Positions 15,204 through 60,847 of a DNA stretch of 64,000 nt are shown here, piece after piece. Position 1 is the first letter of the stretch. Each line of letters starts with the position of its first letter. The stretch is from Maea johnstoni (Eukaryota; Annelida; Polychaeta; Spionida; Magelonidae): NCBI GenBank assembly GCA_963942565.1, contig OZ012686.1:27306308-27370307 (forward strand), given 5' to 3'. Position numbers and translations under genes: made by a program. The notes below the pieces were generated by a model. It ran no database searches and was not told the DNA's origin. It saw only the letters and a list, made by a program, of their open reading frames with translations.

Positions 15204-15208
<5 letters not shown>

Positions 15209-15503
15209 ATGAGAGATGTTTGTTATAGTCTGAAAGAAGAATGGTTGGATGGCTAGTGAAATAAATAGATAGAAAGATAGATATGGATGGGTGGATGAAT
15301 AGATAAAAGATTGATTTGTATGTATCCCCTATTTCCTTCCTATTATTTCAAAGCCCTCTGATATCATCCATGGGGCTCCCTGGGCAGGAAAGGATTAACC
15401 TTGAATGTAGCTGATACTTGTGGCTAGGTAGGTGACACCCCATAACTATTCTTCCCTGATTGAGGTTGTCAACAGGGAATTGTACATTGTTGATAAATAT
15501 ACA

Positions 15504-15846
15504 CAGGGCTCGACGCTAAGGGTGAACCTATGGCCCCAGGCCAGTAAAAATTCCCAAAAACAGCTTTAGGCCAGTAAAAAAAGACCTGAACTGGTCCTAC
15601 AGGGCCAGTAAACATTTGGAGACATTCTTGTTAAAAAGTTTCCCCCTGATAATGTCCCCAATTGTTTTTGAAATAAATGAAGATAAAATTTATAAAGATA
15701 AATGTTGTGGGGAATCTTATGCAATGTTCTTTCTTGTTGTGTTGAAGAAAAAATCTAGGACCAGTGAACATTTTGCAGGACCAGTAGATGCTACGTGTTA
15801 CTGGTCCTGCAGGGCCAGTATCATTTTAAGTTAGCGTTGAGGCCTG
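15504..15846. mobile_element. hAT-like MITE, GGCCAGTA subfamily
   Basis: Starts CAGGGCTCGACGCTAAG and ends TTAGCGTTGAGGCCTG, inverted with three mismatches in 16. The word GGCCAGTAA (or GACCAGT and its complement ACTGGTC) recurs about eight times near the two ends. No ORF. Confidence 0.75.
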
Positions 15847-16902
15847 ATACACTTTGACAGATTCTGTGAGGGGCTCTGTTACTACAGGCACAGGGCCAAT
15901 GCTAACTTGTATTCATGGCTGGGCTATTATTAGGCAGGGGATATTTACACTCACTGGAAGGAATGTGCTGTGCTATACAGTACAGTTCATTACATGCACT
16001 TTGTGGTAGTATATGAGTACTCAATGGGTGCATTCTTGTTTCTTTTATAGGTGTGTTGTTGCTTTAAGAGTTAAGTTTATCATCACTTTCTGCCATAAAG
16101 TGGTTAGATTGTGACTATAGTGGCTAGTTGATAATTGAGGTCCTGAAACCAGAGTACACAGGGAAGACCAGTTCCTCACCTCAAGTCCCTGGTAACTTTC
16201 TCACCTGCATTTTACAAACAGTTCACAAACATGTGCCATTTCTACATCTTTAAATATTTACTCAATGATGATGATCCATCAACCTTGCACAATTCCCTAT
16301 TGTATATAGATATATAGCTCTTCTTCATGTGAATGATTCAGGAGGGAGAATGCTATGATTCAGCATCCAGATATATCCCAGGTGTGCCTCACCTGTAATG
16401 TGGTGCTATATGGCTATTAAAGACCTTCATGTGGCTATGATTCATGTTTAATCCATCCATATATCACCATCACCAGCAATTATCTCTGGTGATTAGTGGT
16501 GCTAATTAACCCCATTTCTATCCCCCACAGCTTCGTTATTTGGGGTTTTCTGTCATGTGGCACACTTTTGGGTTTTTGGCAGGTGGGTAATTAGACATGA
16601 TGACTAAGACAGGGGGGGGGTCACCAGTTTGTGATAACAGGATAAATTCCCATTGTCACATGACATACGTGATGCGTACTCAGCAACAGTCATCCACTCT
16701 AAATCTCAAACTGCAGTTTCATGCTTATCATTCAATTTAGAAAAATGTCTTGCAACGTTTAAAAGCAATAGGTAAATAACAGTTGGTTATGATAATGATG
16801 AGTGACCATAATAATGATTATAGTTAGTGACTATAAGTAGTGATGCTTATAGATGTAATTATATAAGTGTTGGTGGTGATAACAATTATAATGAAAATAA
16901 CT
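15847..16902. other. no gene seen
   Basis: About 1 kb with no exon or repeat boundary recognised. TATA and pyrimidine runs occur without context. Confidence 0.4.
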
Positions 16903-16917
16903 ATGATGATGATGATG

Positions 16918-16957
<40 letters not shown>

Positions 16958-17180
16958 TGCCAATGATGATAGCAATAATATTGATAAAAATAATAATAAT
17001 GATAATAATAATGATAATAATAATGATATAATAACAACAATGATAGTAATGATCATTGATGATAATAATAATAGTAATAATGATAATGACAATAATATTA
17101 TCATTGATTTCAATAGTAGTAGTAGTAGTTGTAGAAGTAGTAGTAGCAGCACTCGCAGCAGCAGTAGTAGTAGTAGTATA
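16903..17180. repeat. (AAT/GAT)n and (AGT)n trinucleotide microsatellite
   Basis: Degenerate AAT/GAT repeats to about 17110, then AGT/AGC repeats to 17180. It produces overlapping pseudo-frames in all registers, none of them genes. Confidence 0.93.
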
Positions 17181-17660
17181 TCTCCCTTGTAGATGCATTG
17201 CTGTATGTGAGCCACAGCAACATTGAAAACTAAACTGTACGTTTCTTGCGATCTCAGTTGAAGTGTGAGGATTATTATAGGGGTATCCAAGTTGCTCAGG
17301 GCACCATGCTGGGGCTTCCTTTACTAACCTGTCAGAAGGCTGATTATCTTGTAAAATTAATAGGGCTTCTGTTTTTATGCACTAGATTTTCCCTTATTAT
17401 GTAAACTAATATCTTAGTAAATGCAAAAATGTTTGGATTAAAATTCAACTCAGTAATAAATCATGGTGAATACTTGATATGTTTCTCATCTCTAATTGCT
17501 ACCATGATAGTTAGGTGTCCTTGTATACATGCTTGTGTCAAGGTGACATATAGTGAATCTGCAACCTAGATTCTAGGTACACTGCCATCACTATTATGGC
17601 GCACAACGCAGACAGGTGGCTTGGTAGCTTTAGAAACATTGAATGGTCAGTTCACAATAT

Positions 17661-17912
17661 AGCCTAGATTTCTAGGCTGTCATATGTATTTTTTTCTCTC
17701 ATTTGTTTCTGTTACCAGGCACCAAATAGTCTAGATGGCCATAGTGTCCAATTTAGTTTACATTTGTCTCACCAGGATTCAGTTTGATCCTGTAAACATA
17801 TAGAGATATGAGGAGCAGGTGGTGCCATCTATCTACCAAACCTGGTACCACACCACAGTGCTTGGTCAACACATAAGGGAAGGTGAACATTACAGGACTA
17901 GGAGCCTAGTCT
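17661..17912. repeat. dispersed repeat E, copy 1
   Basis: About 250 bp that recurs at 63477-63748. Each end is itself a short palindrome: AGCCTAGATTTCTAGGCT on the left and GACTAGGAGCCTAGTC on the right. The interior shares CAGGCACCAAATA and GGTGGTGCCATCTATCTACC between copies. Probably a non-autonomous transposon of unknown superfamily. Confidence 0.75.
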
Positions 17913-19340
17913 ATTCACAATATTACCAGTGCACATAGTTATACAGTCCTGAGCTTCAGAATTGCCATGGGCCCTGGGCCATATTCACATAGATTTTGAT
18001 ACTTATGAGAAATAACGTGCGATTATTCAGTTTTGCAAAAATCTTCACTTTGTTAAATTTGTAACAATTTTAGTGATGTCTGTGAAACAGATGTGCAATT
18101 CATGTCATACATGTTGATACTTTCAAGGAATTAATTTTGCTATTATTCAGTAATATATATGTGATACCAGATGCGCAATTCATTTATGAGAACAGATACC
18201 CCTAAACCTCATAAAAACTGCACCAGAGCTATGATAACCAGGGTGTAATGGCCAATTGATCATCACGACTCCATGCCTCATATATTCAGCATGTACATTA
18301 CCGGTGCTGATAATTGCTGGGGCAGTATAAACAGGGAGAATGTCACAGGACAGGATGGCCTTGGATCACAGGACAGGATGGCAGTGGACAGATAATGAGC
18401 GATTAGATGGCAGGAGCAGTGAGTGCCAGCCTCATGACCACAGAATGGTATCAGGATAGAGGAAGGGATTTTTTAGTCAAATGGTCAGGGTTCTCAGGCA
18501 CTATTGGTTAATTATTGGCATGTGAGAAAGTTGCCAGTGCATGTGCTATTTTTCCCTGCATATTCTGGTTCAAGACAGCCTGAATATGGCAGAGAAAGGG
18601 ATGGTAATCAAATTCAAATCCAAATATAATATTGGGAAGGCGCCATCACTAGCACCTCATAACGACACACATCTGTAGCGAACACACTTATAAGGGGGAT
18701 CCTGCAGACTCAAACCCCAGAGGTAAGCTATTGGTACCAAGAATCTTAACCAAATGTCACAGACAACCCTCAGGTTTCATGGTGGTATATTATTGAGGGG
18801 TTGGGGGGAGGGGGTTACTCAGTTTCAAAAGTAAGTCATAGTATTTTCCTAAGATGACACATGTTCTTATCACCTGTGTTTTTACATCTGGAACAGCCCT
18901 AAACCATGTGTTTTGTAAAGAAGAAAACTTACCCCTCAATAAATCTCACAAATTCGGCTGTTAAGCAAAGTTTTTATGCTCAAGCCTCATGATATTCTTA
19001 ACATCCTCTGTCAGAATGAATGTGCACATTGCGAGTGTCATATGAGTCTACCATGGGTAGTAGCCAGTAATTGCTGGGCAAGAGGAAACGTGTGGGAGAC
19101 GTAATTCGCCGGGACATGTTACTACTGGTGTAAAGTGACGAGATCATGTGCCTCGTTATTTACGAGATGGCTGTGTAATTGAACATATTTGAGTGAGGGA
19201 GGGTAGTGCTCTGTAGCATCTTGACCAGCTGTTAAGCCGGCTAAACAGCTGTGATAGCTGTGAGTTAGGTGGATGTTACATGGTGTGACCAGCACTTCAC
19301 GTCTTCAGGTCCTGGCCTCGTGAAATGAGGTCTTAAGTGG
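17913..19340. other. no gene seen; minor direct repeat
   Basis: No exon recognised. CACAGGACAGGATGGC occurs twice within 25 bp near 18341-18381. Confidence 0.4.
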
Positions 19341-19540
19341 TTAACCCTTCCAATGCTGAGGCTACTTTCATCTAAGGCACAAGAACTCATAAAATCATCC
19401 AAATCCTGTCATGTTGGTATTCATTGGAAAGCTCTCATTGAGTACTATCATATGAGTACCCATTTGCCAGGGTGTCAGTCATATTTCATATTTCACATTA
19501 TTTTGTGTCGACCAAATAAGCCACAGCAGCATAAGGGCTT
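19341..19540 (-). mobile_element. MITE family A
   Basis: Starts TTAACCCTTCCAATGCTGAG and ends CAGCAGCATAAGGGCTT. The terminal TTAA at the right is lost. Confidence 0.82.
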
Positions 19541-19884
19541 CTTAAATGCTTCTAAAGATACATATGTTGCACTGCATGGGTTTTGTTCTGCCATGATTTT
19601 AATGGGCTGTTGCCCAACTTATAAGTTGTCTCACTTGTGAACATAGCCTCCTTCCACATGTGGCCCACAAGTAGCTTTGTGCTGCCTTGCTGATCTTAAA
19701 GCCAGCTCAGTGTCACGTTCTCTTTGAAGAAGTTATCCGTCAGCCTTAAGGAATTGAATGTTTCAAATACCCCAGCCCTCTGAAGTCAAACACATCCTTA
19801 AAGCAACCAATCATAGAACAATGCTGCTTTTTCTGTGTCTGCCTCCTACTTCAACCAATTAAGTTGGGCCCAAAGCTGAGAACA

Positions 19885-20104
19885 TTATCCCTTTCCATGC
19901 TGAGGCTACTTTCGTCCATGGGTGAAAAATGCAAAAAAGTTTTGAAAACCATCTAAACCTTGTCATATTGATACTCATTGGAAAGCTCTCACTGAATACT
20001 ATCATATGAGTACCCATATGACATGGCTTCAGTCATTTTTCAGGTTTTTTGCATCAGTTTTTTACTATGTAATAATATCTTTGTCTGTAGCTACCAGCAG
20101 CTTC
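19885..20104 (-). mobile_element. MITE family A (diverged)
   Basis: TTATCCCTTTCCATGCTGAG through GCTACCAGCAGC. Same interior as other copies; both ends are mutated. Confidence 0.75.
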
Positions 20105-20305
20105 ATCACCACTTGACTTTGATCTTTTCTGAATGAATTTTGTAGCAAATTTACAGAATTATTTTGCTTAATTGCTCACATCATACCAGTCATGGTACTG
20201 AGGTTATTTCTATTACATAGGATCACTATAGATTATCTAAGTATTCATCAGCCCTATATGGTGAAGAGGTTATGATCAAATAAATGAAATTACTAATTCA
20301 ATTAA

Positions 20306-20483
20306 TTAACCCTTATTCTGCTGGTGGCTAATATGGCCAATACAACATGATACAAAAAAACTGAAAAATGACTGAAACCCTGGCACATGGGTACTCTGAC
20401 CAATGAATACCAACATGACATGGTTTAAATGGCTTTGCGTCCTTGGACTTTGGACAAAGTAGCCTTAGCATTGGAAGGGTTAA
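20306..20483 (+). mobile_element. MITE family A with internal deletion
   Basis: TTAACCCTTATTCTGCTGGT to TTAGCATTGGAAGGGTTAA, 178 bp. About 30 bp are missing from the middle, around the sequence that reads CTCATCTGAGAGTACTCAGC in full copies. Confidence 0.85.
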
Positions 20484-21235
20484 AAAGAGAGAGATGACAA
20501 TGAGTCTGATGATTTATACAGCCTACATTGTTCTGCATGCTGGAATGTTCCAGTCATTCCACACACAGGAATAATATAGGTACAGGGCACCAGGTTGTTT
20601 ACAATTTGCACTCATAATGCTTACCCCATTCATACCCATAATGAACTAACGATCTGATAAAAATTCCAATCATCAAAAACATGCATCACTTCGAGACAGA
20701 ATTTGAATAAAGACATCATGGCTCTTTGCCAGAGTTCAATTCTTTTTCTTACGTTTTTGAACTGTTGCAGGTATTTGTGAGATATCTTCTTTGTTCGCAT
20801 ACTTCTAGGAATGTTGTGGGTACCTACAGGTTATATACTTGCAAACTGTTGCCAACAGCTATGATAATGAACAGGAACAGCTGTGAATGAAATTTCAAGT
20901 ATGAATAATCCAGTTTGCATATTTACCAGGCACTTTTTCTCTTCTCGTTTATTTGAACGGGCATCAGTTGTATTTTCAGCTTTGAATGTCTAATATTAAC
21001 ACAGTGTGGTAGTCAGTGTCATCTGTCCCTTTACTTGGGCCTGCTTACACAGTATTTCTGAAGTTTTAAAAAATGAAATATGAACTTCAAAATAGCTGAG
21101 GTTAACCTATATTTTTTCTTTTCATTTATTGGGAAGAAGTGATTTCCAGTAAAGGCTAATGATTCCCGAAGTTTAAAGGAACGAATTTCATTTTTGCTTT
21201 TCCTCAATATATCACAAATCTGAAGTTCACTCTCC
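20484..21235. other. no gene seen
   Basis: Nothing recognisable apart from a CCCATTCATACCC string near 20627 that recalls other old repeats in the window. Confidence 0.4.
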
Positions 21236-21467
<232 letters not shown>

Positions 21468-21675
21468 AAATATTTATTAATTTACTGCATAGCTTCTCAA
21501 ACCCGTTGTACATATATGTACAGCATCAAAAAGTGTCTACTGTAACATGATCCATATGGCTGGCTGTATTGAAAAAGTAGCATTTCTATTGTGCCTCCTT
21601 GTCTGCCTGTCTGCTCCCATCCCATTGCTGCCCATATAACCACACAGTGCTTGCCAGCAGCTGCCTCCAACCCTA
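21468..21675. repeat. dispersed repeat D, copy 2 (CT-linked)
   Basis: Matches 2985-3182 nearly throughout, in the same orientation and the same position relative to its CT tract. Confidence 0.85.
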
Positions 21676-22409
21676 GCCTGCCTCCCAGACCATATCTAAA
21701 TCTCTTCCATTGTTGTCTCTCTCTCTCTCTCTCTCATGATTCACGCAAATCTTCACAGATAAATGACTTCACTCAAGAACTTCTTCCATATCCACAAAGT
21801 AAATTGCAATAAGAACATAGATGAATGAAATAATGACTATTAAGGTCATCTGATAGTAAATACCAAATGAAAAAACACAAAAAACAGCCCAACTCAGACC
21901 ACCTAAAGTATTACTTAGTAAACGTCTGTGTAGTTCAGCTCTTAAACCAAGGATAGTGGAGAAATGAATCTATTTACCTTACCACAATGGGTTAAACACT
22001 AACCATGTAGACCAAGTATCGCCAACATCCAATATAGAAATGGAGACTACTTAACAGCACCTGGGCATCTTTTTATGTGATTACTACCTGCAAACATGTA
22101 CTACCTGGCAGCTAAGAACAATAGGCTTACTACACCTGTCATGTACTACACGACCATGGAACTACAGGGGAGCGATATTAGTAAATATGACGTCCTCGTC
22201 AGTCGACAAGTTACTTCGAAGCCATCATCGCAAACATGTCAGAGCTTTTTCATGAAAAGGATCCCTGTTTTCAGCATAGAGTTGTCATTGTGGTGGTGAT
22301 TTAGATATTTGACTGAAATATGACGATGTCAGTTTCGGCTGAATTGCGTTTTCTTTTTTCTTTTTTTTCATTTGCTTGTTTATCTGTGCCCTGGCCTCCC
22401 ATAGAGCGC
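21676..22409. other. no gene seen
   Basis: A stretch at about 22150-22240 has more CG dinucleotides than its surroundings, but it shows no coding match. Confidence 0.4.
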
Positions 22410-23060
22410 TTTGAAATGGGATAAGAAGTCAGAGGAGAAAGTTTGTTTGTATATGGCTTGCACAGAAGTCTCAGCACTCAGCCTTCAGGTGGTATACCCT
22501 ACCTCAGGGTTTGAGGGTTGGTATGTGGATAAGAAGTCAGAGGAGAAAGTTTGTTTGTATGTGGCTTGTAAGGTAGTCTCAGCACTTAGCCTTCAGGTGG
22601 CATGGTTCAACTATAGTGGGATTTAGGAGCCAGAAATCCCAATATACCCAGTGCAATTTTGTTGACAATCTGTTGTTTGGGCTCCTAGCTTAAAATCTTT
22701 TGGTTGAACCCTGGGTGGTGTACCCTCGCATCAGGGTTTGAGGAATGAAATGGGATAAGAAGTCAGAGGAGAAAGTTTGTTTGTATATGGCTTGCACAGT
22801 TACAGTCCCAGTACTCACCCTTTAGGTGGTAAACCCTCACACCAGGGTTTGAGAGCTCTGAAATGGGATAAGTAACAGGACAGGAGTTTGTGTGTGTACA
22901 TGGCATTTACAGGACTTGGTCTCAACACTTACACTGTGTGTTGTGAGGAAAAGGGTTAATAATACCATCACCTCAGGTCTAGTGGTTCTGAAATAGGTCA
23001 AGAAGTCCTAGGAGTATGTGTGTATATAGTTTGTACAGTTGTCTTAGCTCTGGAGCAGAG
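22410..23060. repeat. degenerate 110-130 bp tandem repeat
   Basis: Units beginning near GAAATGGGATAAGAAGTCAG occur at about 22410, 22527, 22747, 22860 and 22990. They share GTTTGTTTGTAT and CAGGGTTTGAG and become less alike downstream. Not coding. Confidence 0.75.
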
Positions 23061-23512
23061 TTGTTACCCTTACCACCAGTCTGGTTAAGTGGCAATGTTT
23101 TTGTGGCAACAGGTATCAGTGGGTGTTACTCATTGGCAAAGCTAGATTCAAGTATTTCAGTGAAGTTGGGCAAGGAGCCAAAAGTTCAGGTCAACCTCCA
23201 ATGACAGTGTTAACAAGATGTGACATAGTTAGGTATGCTTGTATGTGCGTTACATGTCATAACACGAGGTGTGACCTGTTAAAACAAGGCAATTGCTGTG
23301 AAGTTGCTATTCAAAGTTACCTCATGACTTCAGGACATATGTCCACCAATAATCACAGTAACCCATCCATACTTGGATTTCACAAGCCAGCTTGCTAATA
23401 TAGTAATATGCATGTTAATATCAGTACTTAAGTAAATATATTTTGTGGTTGTTATCTGAATGTATATTGTAGTTTCTCTTGAAGAGAAGGACAATCAAAG
23501 TTATTGTGATTG

Positions 23513-23553
23513 TCCATTTTGGACACCCTGATTTTCAAAGTCGTGGTTAAGGC
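23513..23553 (+). mobile_element. end fragment of hAT-like MITE (3312 subfamily)
   Basis: CATTTTGGACACCCTGATTT then GTGGTTAAGGC resembles the right end of the element at 3312-3626. A short, old remnant. Confidence 0.4.
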
Positions 23554-24538
23554 TCCTACGTACATATTCATATTTAAGTTTGTATATACCTTGAGTCTTT
23601 GACCTAGTTGGTAGAGTTTAATTTACTCTAATGTTGTGATAACAATCACATGATACTTGGAGTCGTGATCTTTAGGTCAATTAAGTCGTTTGTTTTTGTT
23701 TTATGAAATAGCCTTGTGAGGATAACCGTTACTCATTAATATCAATCAGCAGGTCCACACACACCCTGTGATTACTGATAGTAACCTAGAGAGTGAAACT
23801 TATCAGCCTTATAAGGGAAAGGTATGCCATTCTTTGATATCCACATACCAATTTATAACACTATGGATTTCAGATAACGTGGAGTGCAAATATCGGTCAG
23901 GTGTGACCGTTAAAGAATTTAATAAATGTCATTCTTCTACAGTGTTGTTTTCATTGACTTGACGTGATACATCATGGGTGACTGTTAAAGAATTTAAAAG
24001 CACATCAGGGTTGACCATCATAGAAATTGATGAACGGAATTCTTTTTTAATGAAGTAATTTCGTGGTCTGAATCTGACTGAGTGAAAGTTGTATATACGG
24101 TGTTGTATGCGATGGTAAAAGACCACCCTGTCCTGATTCAGTCTAGGTAGGTAGGAGAAAGAATGTGGGTATGGAATATGATAAACAGGGTGCAGAGGAG
24201 AAGGGTGTCTTCTTGTCAGGACCCCATTCATACCCGTACCATTGCTTAACAGGTGTGAAAGTTGACCTACATACCCATCCACATGTGGATAAAAGCCAGG
24301 AATGCACGTTCATTTCATTTCCTCGAGGCATTCCCAAGCTGACCCCTTATGTGACTTATCTCACTAGTACATGTGGTCCATCTGCACAAATACCACACCT
24401 TGGTGGTCCACTAATGATACTTAAAGGATGTAATGAGTTTTCTGGTAATCGACACAGTCCCTTTCATTTAAACAGAAAATGGGCACTGGATCATCTACCC
24501 TGTATCATGATACCCTAAGCATGTTTGTGTGTATCTGT
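23554..24538. other. no gene supported
   Basis: Overlapping frames of 117 codons run on both strands (23929-24282 minus, 24165-24518 plus). I recognise neither and see no splice or family support. Confidence 0.35.
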
Positions 24539-24804
24539 CACCTGTGGCGGGTCGCTCTATAGAGTACACAACACCTGTGCGCCTTGAGACGAAGATGTAA
24601 AGGTCTTAATTAATAAATCCTCAGGTGAGGATACCCTATGCATGTTTTTTGCACCTGTATAGAGTTTAGTGGTGTGAATACCTGCCATTTGTGTGTGATC
24701 TAGGGTTGGGGTGGAGAAACGTCCCTCAGGTGTGCCAGCGGTGGCGGGTACCCCTGTCAGGACAGGTAATTAAGCTCAGGTGCTTCAGGTGAGATCCTCA
24801 CCTG
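24539..24804. promoter_or_regulatory. cluster of eight E-boxes (CACCTG/CAGGTG)
   Basis: CACCTG or its complement CAGGTG occurs at 24539, 24572, 24622, 24652, 24727, 24777, 24786 and 24799. About 0.13 would be expected by chance in 266 bp. CACCTG is the preferred site of Snail, ZEB and some bHLH factors. Part of the cluster is a diverged duplication, since GATACCCTA-GCATGTTT occurs before both halves. It lies 2.9 kb upstream of the first visible WDR62/MAPKBP1 exon. A role as an enhancer or silencer is inference. Confidence 0.45.
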
Positions 24805-24876
24805 GGGCCCAGGTAGACACAGCAGTAGGTACATCTACCTGCTTTTTTCAAGCCACACAGCGGGATGGGCAACTTC

Positions 24877-25092
24877 AAAGAACTGGATCTTGATATATTA
24901 TATGTCTCATAAAAAATTACTTTAACTCTTTAATTCCCTAAGGGAACTAAGAATTGGATCTTGATATATTACATGTCTCATAAAAAATTACTTTAACTCT
25001 TTAATTCCCTAAGGGAACAAAGAACTGGATCTTGTTATATTATATGTCTCATAAAAATGACTTTGACAACTCTTTAATCCCTCAAGGGAACA
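24877..25092. repeat. three-copy 71-bp tandem repeat
   Basis: Units start near AACTGGATCTTGATATATTA at 24881, 24952 and 25023, an exact 71-bp period. The first two are nearly identical and the third has diverged. Confidence 0.9.
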
Positions 25093-25693
25093 AGGAGTGT
25101 GATGTATCTTTAAGAGGAACCTCCTAAAAATGTGTCAAAATAGGGCACTTAAGGTACAAATGTGGGACTCAACATCTACTTCGAAGTCTACCTACATAAT
25201 ATCGCTAGTTGGTTCCAAGTTTTACTTAACGGTTAATCCTATGAAATTTGAATATTGACCTATTTCGCAATTTACCTTAGAGATGTCCCATGAGATGAAG
25301 CAATGAGGTGGCTTGTATGAATGATATCTTTCACAGTCAACATATCAGTAAAAATGTTAAGTCGTTTCTTGGTTAACCTTGAGTGTCTCGATGATATATT
25401 CTGCCCAGCATCAGGTCATGTATCATGCTATCAAGTGATACACACAACCTTGCAGCAATAGTAAATGCCTGATTTATCAACATTTACAGTCACACTTAAT
25501 CTCAGTAATGTAGATATAAGTGATACTCTTTCAGATAGTGAAAAGTTGAAAGACAAGGCAAGTGATTAATAAGAAAGCATATAATCATAGAAAAATTACA
25601 AGCCCACCAAGTTTATACTAATAAATAATGTTGAAGGTTTTCCACAATAGTTGCCAAATAGTCCAGTCTTAATAGTTAAGTCTTTGTGCGTAT

Positions 25694-25696
<3 letters not shown>
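25093..25696. other. no gene seen
   Basis: AT-rich sequence without recognisable features. Confidence 0.4.
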
Positions 25697-25792
<96 letters not shown>

Positions 25793-25816
25793 AAGGGAGG
25801 GAGGCAGAGAAGGAGG

Positions 25817-25872
<56 letters not shown>

Positions 25873-25880
25873 AGAGAGAA
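25697..25880. repeat. (GA)n microsatellite
   Basis: About 184 bp with a GGGAGG-rich interruption at about 25790-25820. Confidence 0.95.
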
Positions 25881-26570
25881 GTTGAATCAGTGTTGACTGA
25901 TGAATAGGGGGTCAGTCAACAAACAGCTGGAAGTAGATGTTGGATGGCAGCCTAACTTGATCATGCTTGATCTAATTCAGCTGATAGATTAACAATTATC
26001 CCTGTAATGGAATCACCGCTAAAGCTACATAAAACTGATGAATAGTGTATTTCTAATAATTTGATTTCCAATATTGCCTAGTATATTATGTTAGGTATTT
26101 GGCTTGCCTTCACATCAGTCACATTCACTATCCCTCCCAGACATTTCTGAGACTGGACTGGGAAGAGGCTCAATTAGGGTTCTAGTCCACAAAATCATCC
26201 TTTAAGTAGCATGAAAAAAACTGCTATTGAAAATCACCTTGTGTACTTTTTTCTCTTATTTTCCTAAATATTTCCTTCCAAGTGCAGTACAATGGGGCTT
26301 TTGCATGCTGCATTATGTAGTTTATCCCATAGTTAATGGTGATGCTGGGTCAAACTATTCTATATTGGTCCCACCATAAACCACTTACTGCTGAGAATAA
26401 TCATTATTAGGGCATTATGATAAGCCCTTCTTTATAAGTAGCCCATTTGGGAGTTAACTATTCATCTGCTTAGAAGGCCCCTGCTGAGTCTGTCTGAGTC
26501 CATGGATATAACAGTGATTAGGCTAAGATAGTCCAGGTCTTGTGTTATGCACATGCATTCCACATAGCAC

Positions 26571-26752
26571 AAATGTCGATCACCGGATATGCAACCAGCA
26601 GATCTCACACAACAGCCTCAGTACGACTTCTGGCCAAGATGTTGACCAGAACCACTCAAGAGGTGCGTTCTGGGCATGTGTGTGAGCAACTTCCTATATA
26701 ATGCAAACAAATACCAGAGGCCTCATTCTTCTGTCTCCTAGTGATGTCACAC
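26571..26752. repeat. dispersed repeat F, copy 1
   Basis: About 180 bp that recurs, well diverged, at 62041-62205. Shared words are GCAACC-GCAG-TCTC, TGCGTTCTG and GTCTCCTAGTGA-GTCACAC in the same order. Class unknown. Confidence 0.6.
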
Positions 26753-27660
26753 AATCATCTTGAAAGTCAGATAATTTTTAAATCGTGGTTTTGGCTTTTG
26801 GATTTTCCCGATTCTGTCAGAACCTTAGGCATTGGTTGGTTAATCAGGAAGCGATGCCATTCACCCGGCAGTCCTGAGGCTAACCTCTTATATCAGGCGT
26901 TATTGCGGAGACTCTGACGTCTACCCATACTTCCTGCATCAAATTTACATAAAATATCACTCCAGACATGATGTACATTCCTTGGGGCGTATCATTGATT
27001 TCTGTGCTTACATGTTGCTTTTATGTGGAAAACATCTGAAAGCATTTATCTCAAGCACTCACTGTACATAACATACCAAGTTAGGGGCCAGCCAGTAATA
27101 CCCTTGATGGTCTTGATGACAATAATATCTGAATTGATAAGTGATTGGCCAAATTTGACCCCTACATATCTGGAGTTATCTGTAAAAAGTATGGGTCAAT
27201 GATACTTTTGATTAAAGATATTTGAAGGAGAGCTATTAGAGAGGTTTTGATAAAAAAAATTCTCTTTCAAATATTTTCATATACATAATGCTTTTAGCAA
27301 GAAAGGATCACCATATTAGTCAGGTCTTGTAATCGGTGATATAGGAAAGGTTTTAAATGCAAACTTGTTGGTTAGTTATCAACAAAAAACAATTGTGAAA
27401 TATTTTCCACATCATGCTTTAACAAGAGCAATTTCGTACAACATAATTAGATCTCTTAGGAGTGCCTTGCCTGCATGGAATGAATGGGTTAGGATAAATA
27501 AAATCTGGTGGTTTTCAACTCATCAGTGATGTGGTTTTCATCATATCTCACGCTCTTATCCATTTGAAATCCTACCCCATCCGGATATGATTTATACACT
27601 TTTCTTCCTAATGTAAGCTTTTCAGTGATTCTTATGTCTGTCTCCTTTCCTGTTCTGCAG
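26753..27660. other. intron or 5' flank of the WDR62/MAPKBP1 gene
   Basis: The sequence ends in a strong pyrimidine tract and CAG acceptor (27640-27660), so it is intron sequence. The upstream exon(s), expected to encode about 60-70 residues with the family's VTLEKVLG motif, were not found in 1-27660 by eye. Confidence 0.6.

Positions 27661-60847
<33,187 letters not shown>

Noticed and set aside
16824-17290. Asn/Asp-, Ile- and Ser-rich frames on both strands (also at 32034-32490 and 58983-59223)
   Set aside because: Trinucleotide microsatellites; opposite-strand frames are equally open.
19353-19640. Recurring short frames with similar peptides (also at 34143, 34369, 43703 and 45809)
   Set aside because: All are translations of family A MITE copies.
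24165-24518. 117-codon frame with an HTHPHVD-like string
   Set aside because: No recognisable family, a similar-length frame on the other strand, and no splice context.
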